From Clostridiales bacterium (GTDB lineage Bacteria > Bacillota > Sulfobacillia > RBS10-35), in the NCBI GenBank assembly GCA_018729555.1, contig JAHHQG010000025.1, positions 62,001-126,000 of the forward strand: a stretch of 64,000 bases of DNA. Direction: 5' to 3'. The position numbers and the translations under genes are program-made. Numbering within the stretch: position 1 is the first letter of the stretch; the number at the start of each line of letters is the position of its first letter. Of this stretch, positions 38,967 to 48,019 are shown one piece after another. The notes below the pieces were generated by a model. The model was not told the origin of the DNA. It ran no database searches and saw only the letters and a list, made by a program, of their open reading frames with translations.

Positions 38967-40480
38967 TGAAGGTAAAAGTCAACGTGGCCATGGTCATGAA
39001 CCTGGATAAATGCATCGGGTGCCACACCTGCAGCGTTACCTGCAAGAACACCTGGACCAACCGTCCGGGAGCCGAATACATCTGGTTTAACAATGTGGAG
39101 ACCAAGCCGGGCATCGGGTATCCCAAGGAGTGGGAGAACCAGGAGAAGTGGCGCGGGGGGTGGGAACTGAGAAACGGCCGCCTGCAGCTGAAGGGCGGTT
39201 CTCGGATCTCCCGCCTGGCCAAGATCTTCTTCAACCCCGACCTCCCCACCATCGACGACTATTACGAGCCTTCCCAATACGACTACGACCGCCTCATCTC
39301 CGCCCCGGAAGGCAGCGTGCAGCCTGTGGCCCAGGCCCGCTCGGCCCTCACCGGTGAGCCCAGGGATCCCCAATGGGGGCCCAACTGGGAAGACGATCTC
39401 GCGGGAGTCCACGTCACCGGCCACCGCGATCCGAACATCCGGGCCATGGAAGAGGAGATCCGCTTCGAATACGAAAAGGCTTTCATGTTCTACCTCCCGC
39501 GGATCTGTGAACACTGCCTGAACCCTGCCTGCGTGGCCGCCTGCCCGTCGGGCGCCATGTACAAAAGGGACGAGGACGGGATCGTCCTGGTGGATCAGGA
39601 GGCTTGCAGGGCGTGGAGGTTTTGCGTCAGCAGTTGCCCGTATAAGAAGGTCTATTTCAACTGGCAGACCCAAAAGGCGGAGAAGTGCACCTTTTGCTAC
39701 CCCCGTATCGAGGCGGGACTTCCCACCGTCTGCTCCGAGACGTGCGTAGGCCGCATCCGCTACATCGGCGTCATCCTCTATGATGCCGACCGGGTCCACG
39801 AAGCCGCCTCGGTGGAAGACCCCAAGGACCTTCTCCGCGCCCAGCTGGGAATCTTCCTTGACCCCCATGACCCGGAGGTCATCCGCCAGGCCCTCGCCGA
39901 CGGCGTCCCTGAGAATGTCATCGAAGCGGCCCAGCGTTCCCCCATCTGGAAGCTGGCGGTGGAGTGGCAGGTGGCCTTGCCCCTTCATCCCGAGTACCGG
40001 ACCCTCCCCATGGTGTGGTACGTGCCGCCCCTTTCGCCCCTGTCCTCCCGCCTGGGGGAGAGCTCAGAGGTGAAGGACCCCGAGGCCTTCTTCCCGGCGG
40101 TGGAACAGATGCGGATCCCCATTCAGTATCTGGCCAGCCTCCTTTCGGCCGGGGATGAGGACGTCATCCGGAGGGTGCTCTCCAAGCTCTGGGCCATGCG
40201 GGTCTTCATGCGCTCCGTAGAGCTGGAGGATCACCCCCGCCACGACATCCTTCAGCGGGTGAACATGACGGAAGAAGAAGCCCGCGCCATGTACCGCCTC
40301 CTGGCCATCGCTAAGTACGAGGAGCGTTACGTTATTCCTCCCACCCACCGGGAACAGGCGGAGAACGTCTTCGGCCTTCAGGGGGTCTACGGCCTCGATT
40401 TCGCCGGCAGCGGAGCCGCCTGCCAGGGATGTGGCCTGGGAGGCGGGCCCCTCCAGCTCGAGAGGTGGCGGAAGCCATGA
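38966..40480 (+). CDS. narH: Respiratory nitrate reductase beta subunit
   Basis: A 504-residue electron-transfer subunit with three [4Fe-4S] and one [3Fe-4S] cluster. The Cys groups are CIGCHTCSVTCKNTW near the N-terminus, CEHCLNPACVAACPSG, CRAWRFCVSSCPYKK and CTFCYPRIEAGLPTVC. The Trp in CRAWRFC takes the place of a Cys, as usual for the three-iron cluster of NarH. ATG at 38966 after AAAGGAGGGG is better than the two GTG codons just before it. It overlaps both the narG stop and the narJ start. Confidence 0.98.
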   Translation: MKVKVNVAMVMNLDKCIGCHTCSVTCKNTWTNRPGAEYIWFNNVETKPGIGYPKEWENQEKWRGGWELRNGRLQLKGGSRISRLAKIFFNPDLPTIDDYYEPSQYDYDRLISAPEGSVQPVAQARSALTGEPRDPQWGPNWEDDLAGVHVTGHRDPNIRAMEEEIRFEYEKAFMFYLPRICEHCLNPACVAACPSGAMYKRDEDGIVLVDQEACRAWRFCVSSCPYKKVYFNWQTQKAEKCTFCYPRIEAGLPTVCSETCVGRIRYIGVILYDADRVHEAASVEDPKDLLRAQLGIFLDPHDPEVIRQALADGVPENVIEAAQRSPIWKLAVEWQVALPLHPEYRTLPMVWYVPPLSPLSSRLGESSEVKDPEAFFPAVEQMRIPIQYLASLLSAGDEDVIRRVLSKLWAMRVFMRSVELEDHPRHDILQRVNMTEEEARAMYRLLAIAKYEERYVIPPTHREQAENVFGLQGVYGLDFAGSGAACQGCGLGGGPLQLERWRKP

Positions 40481-41064
40481 CGCTCCCGCAACCGGAACGG
40501 GCCCTCTGCCTCATCTTGGCGCGCCTTCTGGAGTATCCGGGGCCCCAGTGGCCCGAGACCGTCTCATCCTGCGAGGAGGCCCTGGTAGAACTGGGAGGAG
40601 GGCGGGCCCTCCGAAAAGAGGTAGCCCTCATCCAGGGTTTTCTTCAAAGGGTGCCTCAGCGGACGCTGGGGGAGTGGCAGGAGCTTTACGTGGAGACCTT
40701 CGACTTCGGCCGAAAGGTGTCCCTTTACTGGACGGCCATCCTCTTCGGGGAAGAGCGGGACCGCACCCGCCATCCCCAAAGGGGTTACGCCCTCTGGCAG
40801 CTGCAAGAGATCTACCGGCGCTACGGCTATGACCTTCTGGAAGGGGAACTCCCCGATTACCTGCCGGCCCTATTGGAGTTCGTGTCGCAGGTGGGGATTC
40901 CCCCTGAGCTTTCCCGCTATATGGATGTTCTCCAGGCGGCGATGAAGGAAGCGGCTGGAAAGCTCAGGGAAGCCGCCTCCCCGTACGAGCCCCTCCTAGC
41001 GGCCGCAGGAAGTCTTCTCCAGAAGCCGGCTCTTTACATCAGAGGAAAGGAGGCCGCGCCATGA
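40477..41064 (+). CDS. narJ: Nitrate reductase assembly chaperone NarJ
   Basis: A 195-residue TorD/NarJ-type helical chaperone that binds the NarG N-terminus and allows cofactor insertion; it is not part of the mature enzyme. Family features are LARLLEYPGPQW, YVETFDFGRKVSLYWT and HPQRGYALWQLQEIYRRYGYDL (in part). ATG at 40477 overlaps the narH stop in ATGA; the longer frame from 40429 would lie within narH. It overlaps narI likewise. Confidence 0.94.
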   Translation: MTLPQPERALCLILARLLEYPGPQWPETVSSCEEALVELGGGRALRKEVALIQGFLQRVPQRTLGEWQELYVETFDFGRKVSLYWTAILFGEERDRTRHPQRGYALWQLQEIYRRYGYDLLEGELPDYLPALLEFVSQVGIPPELSRYMDVLQAAMKEAAGKLREAASPYEPLLAAAGSLLQKPALYIRGKEAAP

Positions 41065-41795
41065 CGGGCTGGGCTACGTTTTGGTGGGCCATCTTCCCCT
41101 ATATCTCCCTGACCATCTTTGTGGGCGGCCATATCTACCGCTACGCCACCGACCGCTACGGATGGGGCTCCCATTCCAGCCAGATCCTCGAGCAAAGGAT
41201 CCTCGGGTGGGCCAGCCCCCTCTTTCATTACGGCATCATCCTGGTGCTCCTGGGCCATGTGCCGGGCATCCTCATCCCCTCGTCTTGGCTGGATGCCTTG
41301 GGCATCAGCGAATCCCTGTACCACCTTTTGGCCGTAGGCCTGGGGGGCATCGCCGGCCTGATGATGGTGGTGGGGCTGGTGGGCCTCCTCTGGCGTCGGT
41401 GGACGGTGGAGCGGGTGCGTCGCATCTCCCTCTTCTCCGATCATCTGGTGCTGGTGGTGCTGCTCATCGTGGGGCTTTTGGGCCTGGGGGCCACCTACGG
41501 ATATCAGCTGTTCGTGGAACCTTACAACTACCGCCTGACGGTGGGCCCTTGGTTCCGCAGCCTCTTCACCTTCCATCCCGATGTGGCCCTCATGGCTTCG
41601 GCGCCCCTCATCTACCAGCTCCACGTGGCCTCCACCTTTGTTCTCTACATTATCTGGCCCTTCACCCGCCTGGTGCACGTCTGGAGCTTTCCCATCGCCT
41701 ATCTGCGGCGGGCCGCCATCCTCTACCGGGCCCGGGGCGGCCTGGCGAAGGTGCCGGCAGCCGCGACCCTGCCTGTAGAGAGGAAGCGGGGGTAA
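41061..41795 (+). CDS. narI: Respiratory nitrate reductase gamma subunit (cytochrome b)
   Basis: A 244-residue membrane protein with five helices that oxidises menaquinol and passes electrons through two haems b to NarH. The four haem ligands can be placed at H56 and H66 (FHYGIILVLLGH) and H188 and H206 (LHVASTF and LVHVWS), with the 18-residue spacing of the second pair seen in E. coli NarI. ATG at 41061 overlaps the narJ stop. The stop TAA shares its last base with the moeA ATG. Confidence 0.96.
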   Translation: MTGWATFWWAIFPYISLTIFVGGHIYRYATDRYGWGSHSSQILEQRILGWASPLFHYGIILVLLGHVPGILIPSSWLDALGISESLYHLLAVGLGGIAGLMMVVGLVGLLWRRWTVERVRRISLFSDHLVLVVLLIVGLLGLGATYGYQLFVEPYNYRLTVGPWFRSLFTFHPDVALMASAPLIYQLHVASTFVLYIIWPFTRLVHVWSFPIAYLRRAAILYRARGGLAKVPAAATLPVERKRG

Positions 41796-43054
41796 TGCCG
41801 ATCCTGAGCTTCTGGAAGGCGTATCACCTCCTGGCGGAATTGCCAAGGGCAGCAGCGCCCGAGGTGATCCCCCTCACCATGGCCCTCTCCCGCCGGGCCG
41901 CTCAGAATCTGGTCGTCCCCCATCCTCTCCCCGAGAAACCTCGGGCCGCCATGGACGGCTACGTTCTGCGCTCAAAGGATGTTCCCCAGGGGGACTGGCG
42001 GTCAAAAGTCTTTTCGATCGATGGGTCCATCTCGGTGGGGGAGCATCCGGGGTCGGAGCTTTTGGAGGGCACCTGCCGGAGGGTAGTGACGGGAGCCTTC
42101 CTTCCCCCCGGAGGGGATGCGGTGGTTCCCCAGGAAGCGGTGGAGCTTTTGCCCGAGGGCCTTCGCCTCAAGAAGAAGGTGGAACCCTGGGAAAATGTCA
42201 TGCTTCCCGGGGAGGAGGCCCTCCCCGGAAGAGATCTCCTTCGCCTCGGCCAAACCCTCTCTGCCCGGGATCTTCTAGTCCTGGCGTCCTTCGGCGTCAA
42301 AGAGGTGACGGTCTACCGGCCACTGGAGGTGGCGGTGGCCATCACGGGAAGCGAGCTGTCGGGCCCCGGTGAGGAAAAGGGTCCTTTTGAGATCCGGGAG
42401 AGCACCTCCTTCTTCTTGACGGCGGAGCTTTCCCGCCTCGGTCTGAAGATCCAGGCCCTCCGACGGGTGCGGGATGATCCGGCATCCCTGGCCCAGACCT
42501 TTCACGAGCTTCTCGCGGGCAAGCCCCAGGTGTTCATCACCACCGGCGGCGTGTCCGTGGGACCTCGGGATTGGGTACCCCACGTCTGGCGGGAGCTGGG
42601 GGCTGAGATCCTCATCGAAAAGGTGCACATGAAACCGGGGAAGGCCTTCATGGCGGGAAGGTTGGGGGAAACATGGATCTTTGGCCTCTCCGGCAACCCG
42701 CCGGCAGCGCTGGTGTCCTTCTATGCTTTGGTGAAGCCGGCCCTCCTTCGCCTTTCGGGAGGGGCGCCCTCGCCATGGCGATGGGGCCTTTTGGGGGAAG
42801 ATGTTAAAAAGCCTCCCAACCGCCCCCGGTTCCTCTGGTCCAGGGCGGAAGGCGGGATCTTTTACCCCTTGCAGGATCACCCCACCCTGGAGGCTTTGCA
42901 AAGAGCCGACCACCTCATCCTGCTGGAACCCCGGGACCGCCCCTACCGCAAAGGGGATCCTCTTCAGGCCATCCCCCTGGAGGATTTGGGGCATGGGCTG
43001 GCGGGCCAGGGGGTTACCAAAGTGGTGGAAGGGGCGGGCGCCCGTGGGCCATGA
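41795..43054 (+). CDS. moeA: Molybdopterin molybdenumtransferase MoeA
   Basis: A 419-residue enzyme that inserts molybdate into adenylated molybdopterin. The motifs PRAAMDGYVLRS, VTGAFLPPGGDAVVPQE, TTGGVSVGPRDWV and GLSGNPPAALVSFY are all present. ATG at 41795 overlaps the narI stop by one base; the long frame upstream is a shadow of narI. It gives the nar operon its own supply of cofactor enzymes together with the next gene. Confidence 0.94.
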   Translation: MPILSFWKAYHLLAELPRAAAPEVIPLTMALSRRAAQNLVVPHPLPEKPRAAMDGYVLRSKDVPQGDWRSKVFSIDGSISVGEHPGSELLEGTCRRVVTGAFLPPGGDAVVPQEAVELLPEGLRLKKKVEPWENVMLPGEEALPGRDLLRLGQTLSARDLLVLASFGVKEVTVYRPLEVAVAITGSELSGPGEEKGPFEIRESTSFFLTAELSRLGLKIQALRRVRDDPASLAQTFHELLAGKPQVFITTGGVSVGPRDWVPHVWRELGAEILIEKVHMKPGKAFMAGRLGETWIFGLSGNPPAALVSFYALVKPALLRLSGGAPSPWRWGLLGEDVKKPPNRPRFLWSRAEGGIFYPLQDHPTLEALQRADHLILLEPRDRPYRKGDPLQAIPLEDLGHGLAGQGVTKVVEGAGARGP

Positions 43055-44147
43055 TGTCCTGCCCCTCCCTGTCTTCGGCTTTGTGGGCCCCTCGGGTGCC
43101 GGCAAGACCGCCCTTTTGGAAGAGCTTCTCTCCCTATGGAGGCAGGGGGGATGGCGGGTCGGGGCGATTAAGCATATCCACCACCCGCGAAAGGATGAAG
43201 GGCCCGGGGTAGACAGTTTTCGTCTAGAGGCGGCAGGGGCGGCGGCCGTCTGCGTGGCGGAAGAGGAACCCTGGGACGAGGCTCTCCGGAAACTCCTTGC
43301 CCGTGAACAGCTGGACTGGGTGGTGGTGGAGGGCTACCATGGGGCTCCTCTTTTGCAATTCTTGGTGCTGAACCGGGGGGAAAACTTGCCTGAAGAGCGC
43401 CAACGGGCCCGGGGATGGATCCTCGGCGCCGTCCTCAGGGAAAAGGGCGACCCTCGTCTCTTTCCCCCTTCCCTTCCGATCTACTCGGCAAACGAGGCGG
43501 AGGCCCTTGCTAAGGCCATCGAGGCCATGGCGGCGCCCAAGCCATCGCCTTTTCCCGTCGCGGGCTGCATCCTCGCGGGCGGCCGCAGCCGCCGCATGGG
43601 CCGGGATAAGAGGGTTTTGCGGCAGGCGGGAACGACCTGGCTCGCCATCGCAGCCAAGGCCCTCGCCGGAGCCGTGGAGGGACCCCTCTTTGCCGCAGGA
43701 ACGCCTCCTGAAGAGGACCCTCACCCCGAGCTCACCTGGCTTCCTGACCTTCGCCCCGGGGAAGGACCTCTTGCGGCCCTTTACGGCCTGGCCCTCCGCC
43801 TCACCTCTCCCTGGCTCCTGGTGGTTCCGACCGATATGCCCTTTCTCACCAAAGAAGCCCTATATCCCTTCCTGGAGATCCTCCCCCTGGGGGAAAGGGA
43901 AGGCGTCGATGCCTTTCTTCCCAAGCTGAAGGATGGCTGGCAGCCCATGCCCGGCCTCTACCGGAGGGAGGCCTTATTACGGGCGCTTTCGCTCCTCGCG
44001 GGAGGAGAGAGGAGCCTCCACAGCTGGCGGATTCGCCAGAAAGTGTGGGCTCTTCCGGAGGAGACCTGGCGCAAACAGGGCATCGACCCGGAAAAGGTGT
44101 TTATGGATGTGGACGATGAGGTGACGCGGCAGCAGCGTTTGCCCTAG
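43044..44147 (+). CDS. mobBA: MobB-MobA fusion, molybdenum cofactor guanylyltransferase
   Basis: A 367-residue two-domain protein. The N-terminal MobB part has a P-loop GPSGAGKT at residues 15-22, KHIHHPRKDEGPGVDSFRLEAAGA and VVVEGYHGAP. The MobA part begins near residue 174 with the nucleotide-binding LAGGRSRRMGRDK (177-189) and continues with DMPFLTKEAL and the final DVDDEVTRQQRL-like end. It makes the guanine dinucleotide form (MGD) required by NarG. GTG at 43044 overlaps the moeA end by 11 bp. It is the last gene of the nar-mo transcript. Confidence 0.92.
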   Translation: MGHDVLPLPVFGFVGPSGAGKTALLEELLSLWRQGGWRVGAIKHIHHPRKDEGPGVDSFRLEAAGAAAVCVAEEEPWDEALRKLLAREQLDWVVVEGYHGAPLLQFLVLNRGENLPEERQRARGWILGAVLREKGDPRLFPPSLPIYSANEAEALAKAIEAMAAPKPSPFPVAGCILAGGRSRRMGRDKRVLRQAGTTWLAIAAKALAGAVEGPLFAAGTPPEEDPHPELTWLPDLRPGEGPLAALYGLALRLTSPWLLVVPTDMPFLTKEALYPFLEILPLGEREGVDAFLPKLKDGWQPMPGLYRREALLRALSLLAGGERSLHSWRIRQKVWALPEETWRKQGIDPEKVFMDVDDEVTRQQRLP

Positions 44148-44253
44148 CGCGCGATGGGAGATCTCCCCCTTCCGACGTAACGGTCCGGGACTGGGTGCCT
44201 GGTGTACACTCAAAGCAGATCTTTTAAAGGGATGGTTAAGAAAGGGGGCTTTT

Positions 44254-45303
44254 GTGAAGCGGGCGATCCTTGCCTTCCTTTTGCTGGCTGTCCTCATCCT
44301 CTTCACGGCCTGCGCTGCCCCTCCGCGGTTGGTCGTGGCCAACTGGAAGGATTACGGGTCGGATCTTCCTTGGGCCGTGGAAGCCTTTGAGAAGAAGACC
44401 GGCGTGAAAGTGGTCCATCAGTACTTCAACTCCGAAGAAGAGCTCCTGGCCATGGTGCGGGAAGGGGGGATAGGGAAGATCGATGTCATTCTGCCCAACC
44501 TGGCCTACGTCCAGCCGGCCCTGCGGGATGATCTCCTGCAGCCCCTTGACCTGCAAAGCCTGAGCCATATCAAGGAGATTTACCCTGAGCTTTTGGACCT
44601 TCCCGACCTGCAAAAAGACGGCCGGCCTTACTGCGTCCCGTGGATGTGGGGGTCCACCAGCCTGGCGTACAACACAGAAAAAGTCTCAGGCCCCGTGGAC
44701 AGCTGGTCTCTCCTCTGGGATCCCCAGATGAGGGGGAAGGTGGGCTTCTTCGACGATGCGCCCACGGCCATCATGACGGCCGCCCTTTACCTGGGGGAAG
44801 ACCCCTACGATCCGCCCCTGGATCGGGTGAAAGAGGCCCTTTTGGACCTGAAGAAGAACGTGAAGCTCTACTGGTCGTCGGCCGATGACTGGCTTAAAGC
44901 CTTCCATACAGGTGCCATCACCGCCGGAAACCTATGGTCCGGGCTGGCGGGAACCCAAATGGCCCAAGGAGATCCCATCGCCTTTGTGATCCCTAAAGAA
45001 GGGAGCGTCGGCTGGCTGGACTGCTGGGCCATCGTCAAGGGCACCGCCCATGAAGATCTGGCCTACCAGTGGATCGATTACATGATCAGCACCGATTTTC
45101 AGGTCCGATGGGCAAAGGATCCCGAGCGCTCATCCCCCGCCCCCGCCAACCGCACGGCCCACGAGATGCTCCCCCAGGAGGTGGCCCGGCGCATCCAGTC
45201 GGATCCCGAAGCCCTCGGCCACCTCTTCATGCAGCGGGATATCCCGCCGGAAACCCTCCAGCGCTGGATCGAGCTCTGGCAGGAGGTCAAAGCATCTCCG
45301 TGA
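44254..45303 (+). CDS. PotD-like extracytoplasmic binding lipoprotein
   Basis: A 349-residue family 1-type binding protein resembling spermidine/putrescine-binding PotD: VVANWKDYGSDLPWAVEAFEKKTG (in part), the hinge region YCVPWMWGSTSLAYNTEKV and AYQWIDYMISTDFQ near the end. The N-terminal hydrophobic stretch ends in FTAC (C20), a fair lipobox. Substrate is uncertain; the co-transcribed glycosidase (48016) is unusual for a polyamine system. GTG at 44254 follows AGAAAGGGGG. The 106-bp upstream gap contains a perfect GGGAGATCTCCC palindrome (44158-44169) but no convincing promoter. Confidence 0.85.
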   Translation: MKRAILAFLLLAVLILFTACAAPPRLVVANWKDYGSDLPWAVEAFEKKTGVKVVHQYFNSEEELLAMVREGGIGKIDVILPNLAYVQPALRDDLLQPLDLQSLSHIKEIYPELLDLPDLQKDGRPYCVPWMWGSTSLAYNTEKVSGPVDSWSLLWDPQMRGKVGFFDDAPTAIMTAALYLGEDPYDPPLDRVKEALLDLKKNVKLYWSSADDWLKAFHTGAITAGNLWSGLAGTQMAQGDPIAFVIPKEGSVGWLDCWAIVKGTAHEDLAYQWIDYMISTDFQVRWAKDPERSSPAPANRTAHEMLPQEVARRIQSDPEALGHLFMQRDIPPETLQRWIELWQEVKASP

Positions 45304-46136
45304 AAGAGCGCCTTTCCCTCGCGCCGCTTCCAGGCCTCTTCCTCCTCGCCGCCCTGGTGCTGGTGCCGCTTTTGTTCCTCCTTTACTGGAGCTTCAGGAC
45401 GGGTATCGGGCCGGCTTCTTCCTGGACCCTCGCCCATATCTACGAGATCTGGCAAAAGCCCTTTTACCTCCGGCTCCTTGGAAAATCCCTTCTGACGGCA
45501 GCGACCGTCACCCTTTGGACCATCGTCCTGGCCTGGCCGGCTGCCTGGGCTTTGGCCCGGGTCTTCACCCGCTGGCAAACGTTTCTCCTCATCCTGGCCC
45601 TGGTGCCCTATCTCACCTCCTACCTCCTCCTCATCTACGCCATGATGGTCCTCCTGGCCCACGGAGGCCCCCTCATGAGCCTTATCTCTTGGCTCCACCT
45701 GGCCCATCCCGAGAGTTCCATCCTGTATACCCCCTGGGCCACCATCCTTATGTTGGTCTACGAGAATGTGCCCATCATGCTTCTGCTCCTCTTCAACGCC
45801 TCCCAGAGGATCGATCCGCACCTCCTGGAAGCCGCCCAGATCCTGGGGGCCGGGCCCCTCCAGCGTTTCCTCCACGTCATCTTCCCCTTGAGCCTCCCCA
45901 GCCTCCTGGCGGGAATGGTTCTGGTCTTTGTCCCCGTGGCGGGCTCCTTTGTGGAGGCCCAGATCCTGGGCGGCCCCTACGGCCTTCTTCTGGGAAACGT
46001 GATCGCCGATCAGGTGAGCCGCATCTATCGGCCCACCCTGGGGGCGGCCCTTTCCCTTCTCCTCTTGGCATCGGTGCTCATCATCCTCGGGGCGGGGCAG
46101 CTCCTTGCCCGAAAGAGGGCAGCCTACGATGTCTAA
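45300..46136 (+). CDS. PotB-like ABC permease
   Basis: A 278-residue inner membrane permease with six helices. The EAA loop motif reads LEAAQILGAGPLQRFLHVIFPLS (in part), as in PotB/PotH proteins. GTG at 45300 overlaps the stop of the binding-protein gene; the upstream frame from 45069 is not coding. It overlaps the next permease by 8 bp. Confidence 0.88.
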   Translation: MKERLSLAPLPGLFLLAALVLVPLLFLLYWSFRTGIGPASSWTLAHIYEIWQKPFYLRLLGKSLLTAATVTLWTIVLAWPAAWALARVFTRWQTFLLILALVPYLTSYLLLIYAMMVLLAHGGPLMSLISWLHLAHPESSILYTPWATILMLVYENVPIMLLLLFNASQRIDPHLLEAAQILGAGPLQRFLHVIFPLSLPSLLAGMVLVFVPVAGSFVEAQILGGPYGLLLGNVIADQVSRIYRPTLGAALSLLLLASVLIILGAGQLLARKRAAYDV

Positions 46137-46935
46137 ACGGGGTCAAGCCGTGCTGGGAGCCTACCTGATCTTCCTCTATGGTTTTCTTCTCCTCCCCATG
46201 GCCGTCATCATCCTGCTTTCCTTCAACGCATCGCCCTACGGCACCTTACCCTTCGTTCCCACCGGCCGCTGGTACCAGGTCCTCTTCAGCGAGGAGAGCC
46301 AGCTCCTTTCCGCCGCTTACCTCAGCCTAAAGCTGAGCTTTGAGGTGGCGGCAGGCGGCGTCCTTTTAGGCACCCCCCTGGGCCTCTGGTGGGCGAGGAT
46401 TAGGGGTTTTCCCCGGGCCTTTGCCGGCTTTCTCCTGGCGGCAGCCGTCACGGTGCCCTGGCTCATCCTGGCCGTCGCCATGCTCTTTCTCTTCAACGCC
46501 CTCGGCTTGGGCCGCAGCTACCTTTCCATGTACCTGGGGAACGTGGCCGTCAGCCTGCCCTATATCGCCCTCTTGGTGGCGGCCCGGGCCGCCACCCTGG
46601 ACCCTTCCCTGGAAGAGGCAGCCCGCTCTCTGGGGGCCCGGCCGTCCCAGGTCTTTCGCTTCATCACCCTGCCCCTTCTCATGCCTGCCGTCCTGGCCGG
46701 CGCCATGATGGTCTTCATGGTCACCTTCAACAACTTCGTCCTCCAATACTTCCTCGCCCCTTTCGGGGTAAGGACCCTTCCCCTGGAGATCTACACCCTC
46801 GTCCGGGTGGGGTACCGGCCCGACATCAACGCCCTCGCCACCTTCTTGGTGGCCCTTGCCCTTCTGGCCGCCTTCCTTCTCCACCGGCTGGTGGGGCTAA
46901 GATCCCTGGCAGGAGGGGAAGATGGCCGTGGCTGA
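46129..46935 (+). CDS. PotC-like ABC permease
   Basis: A 268-residue second permease subunit with six helices and the EAA motif LEEAARSLGARPSQVFRFITLP. The phenylalanine-rich TFNNFVLQYFLA stretch corresponds to the usual SFDDFV...F region of PotC proteins. ATG at 46129 lies inside the end of the first permease gene, and the end overlaps the ATPase gene by 14 bp. Confidence 0.88.
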   Translation: MSKRGQAVLGAYLIFLYGFLLLPMAVIILLSFNASPYGTLPFVPTGRWYQVLFSEESQLLSAAYLSLKLSFEVAAGGVLLGTPLGLWWARIRGFPRAFAGFLLAAAVTVPWLILAVAMLFLFNALGLGRSYLSMYLGNVAVSLPYIALLVAARAATLDPSLEEAARSLGARPSQVFRFITLPLLMPAVLAGAMMVFMVTFNNFVLQYFLAPFGVRTLPLEIYTLVRVGYRPDINALATFLVALALLAAFLLHRLVGLRSLAGGEDGRG

Positions 46936-48019
46936 GCTCCGACTCCTGGGCGTGACGAAATCTTACGGGGAAAAGAAGGTGCTGGAGGACATCCACCTGG
47001 TCCTTCCCTCCGGCAGCTTCACAGCCTTGGTGGGTCCTTCCGGCTGCGGAAAGACCACTCTCTTGCGAGTCATGGCAGGGTTTCTCGCCCCCGATGAAGG
47101 AAAGGTCCTCCTGGATGGGGAGGATATCACCTTCAAGCTCCCCGAGGAGCGCCAGATGGGCTTCATGTTCCAGCATTACGCCCTCTTTCCCCACATGACC
47201 GTCTTCGACAACGTCGCCTTTGGCCTTCGGATGAGGAAGCTTCCGCATCTGGAGGTGCGAAGGCGGGTGGAGGAGGTCCTTTCCATGGTGGGTCTGGAGG
47301 GCTTGGCCAAAAGAAAACCCCACCAACTTTCAGGGGGTCAGCAGCAGCGGGTGGCCCTGGCAAGGGCCCTGGTCCTCCGGCCCCATGTCCTTCTTCTGGA
47401 TGAACCTCTTAGCGCCCTGGATCGGAAGATCCGGGAGGAGATGCAAGAGGAACTCCGCCGACTCCAGAAAGCGACGGGGATTACGGCCATCATGGTGACC
47501 CACGATCAAGAAGAAGCCCTCTCGGTGGCTGACCACCTCCTGGTGATGGCCGACGGCCGGGTGCGCCAGGAGGGGAATCCCTGGGAGGTCTATCGCCGGC
47601 CCAAGGACCCCATGGTGGCCTCCTTCCTCGGGGCTGCCAACTTTTTTAAAGGCGTCCTTCACCGACGAGAAGGCCGGTGGTGGGTCCAGGGAGACGCCCT
47701 AACCTTCCCCCTGGAAAGGGAAGATCCCCGCTTCCGGGAACACATGATCCTCCGCTTCATGATCCGGCCCGAAGATCTCCGGGTGGAAAAGGAACCTTCC
47801 CCAGGCCCGGGGATGGTGAAAGTGCCGTCCCGCCTGCGGGATAAGATCCTCCTCGGGCCCACGGCTTTTCTCCTCTTTGAGGTGGCGGATGAGATCTGGC
47901 GGGTTCTCACCCTCTCGCCGGAGGCGGCCGGCTTTTTCCCCGGGGATGAAGCTTACCTCTGCTTTCAACCCTCCCAAGTCCTGTGGTACCTTCCCCCCGA
48001 AGGAGATGGAATCCCGTGA
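46922..48019 (+). CDS. PotA-like ABC transporter ATPase
   Basis: A 365-residue import ATPase with Walker A GPSGCGKTT at 38-46, Q-loop FMFQHYALFPHM, signature LSGGQQQRVALARAL, Walker B LLLDEPLSALD and the switch His in VTHDQEEA. A C-terminal TOBE-type domain (about 240-365) is present. It powers the two permeases above. ATG at 46922 after AGGAGGGGAAG. Its stop overlaps the GTG start of the glycosidase gene. Confidence 0.93.
   Translation: MAVAELRLLGVTKSYGEKKVLEDIHLVLPSGSFTALVGPSGCGKTTLLRVMAGFLAPDEGKVLLDGEDITFKLPEERQMGFMFQHYALFPHMTVFDNVAFGLRMRKLPHLEVRRRVEEVLSMVGLEGLAKRKPHQLSGGQQQRVALARALVLRPHVLLLDEPLSALDRKIREEMQEELRRLQKATGITAIMVTHDQEEALSVADHLLVMADGRVRQEGNPWEVYRRPKDPMVASFLGAANFFKGVLHRREGRWWVQGDALTFPLEREDPRFREHMILRFMIRPEDLRVEKEPSPGPGMVKVPSRLRDKILLGPTAFLLFEVADEIWRVLTLSPEAAGFFPGDEAYLCFQPSQVLWYLPPEGDGIP

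Noticed and set aside
44158-44169. GGGAGATCTCCC palindrome after mobBA as terminator or operator
   Set aside because: A perfect palindrome, but without loop room or T-tract for a terminator and with no second copy to suggest an operator; mentioned only in the neighbouring gene entry.
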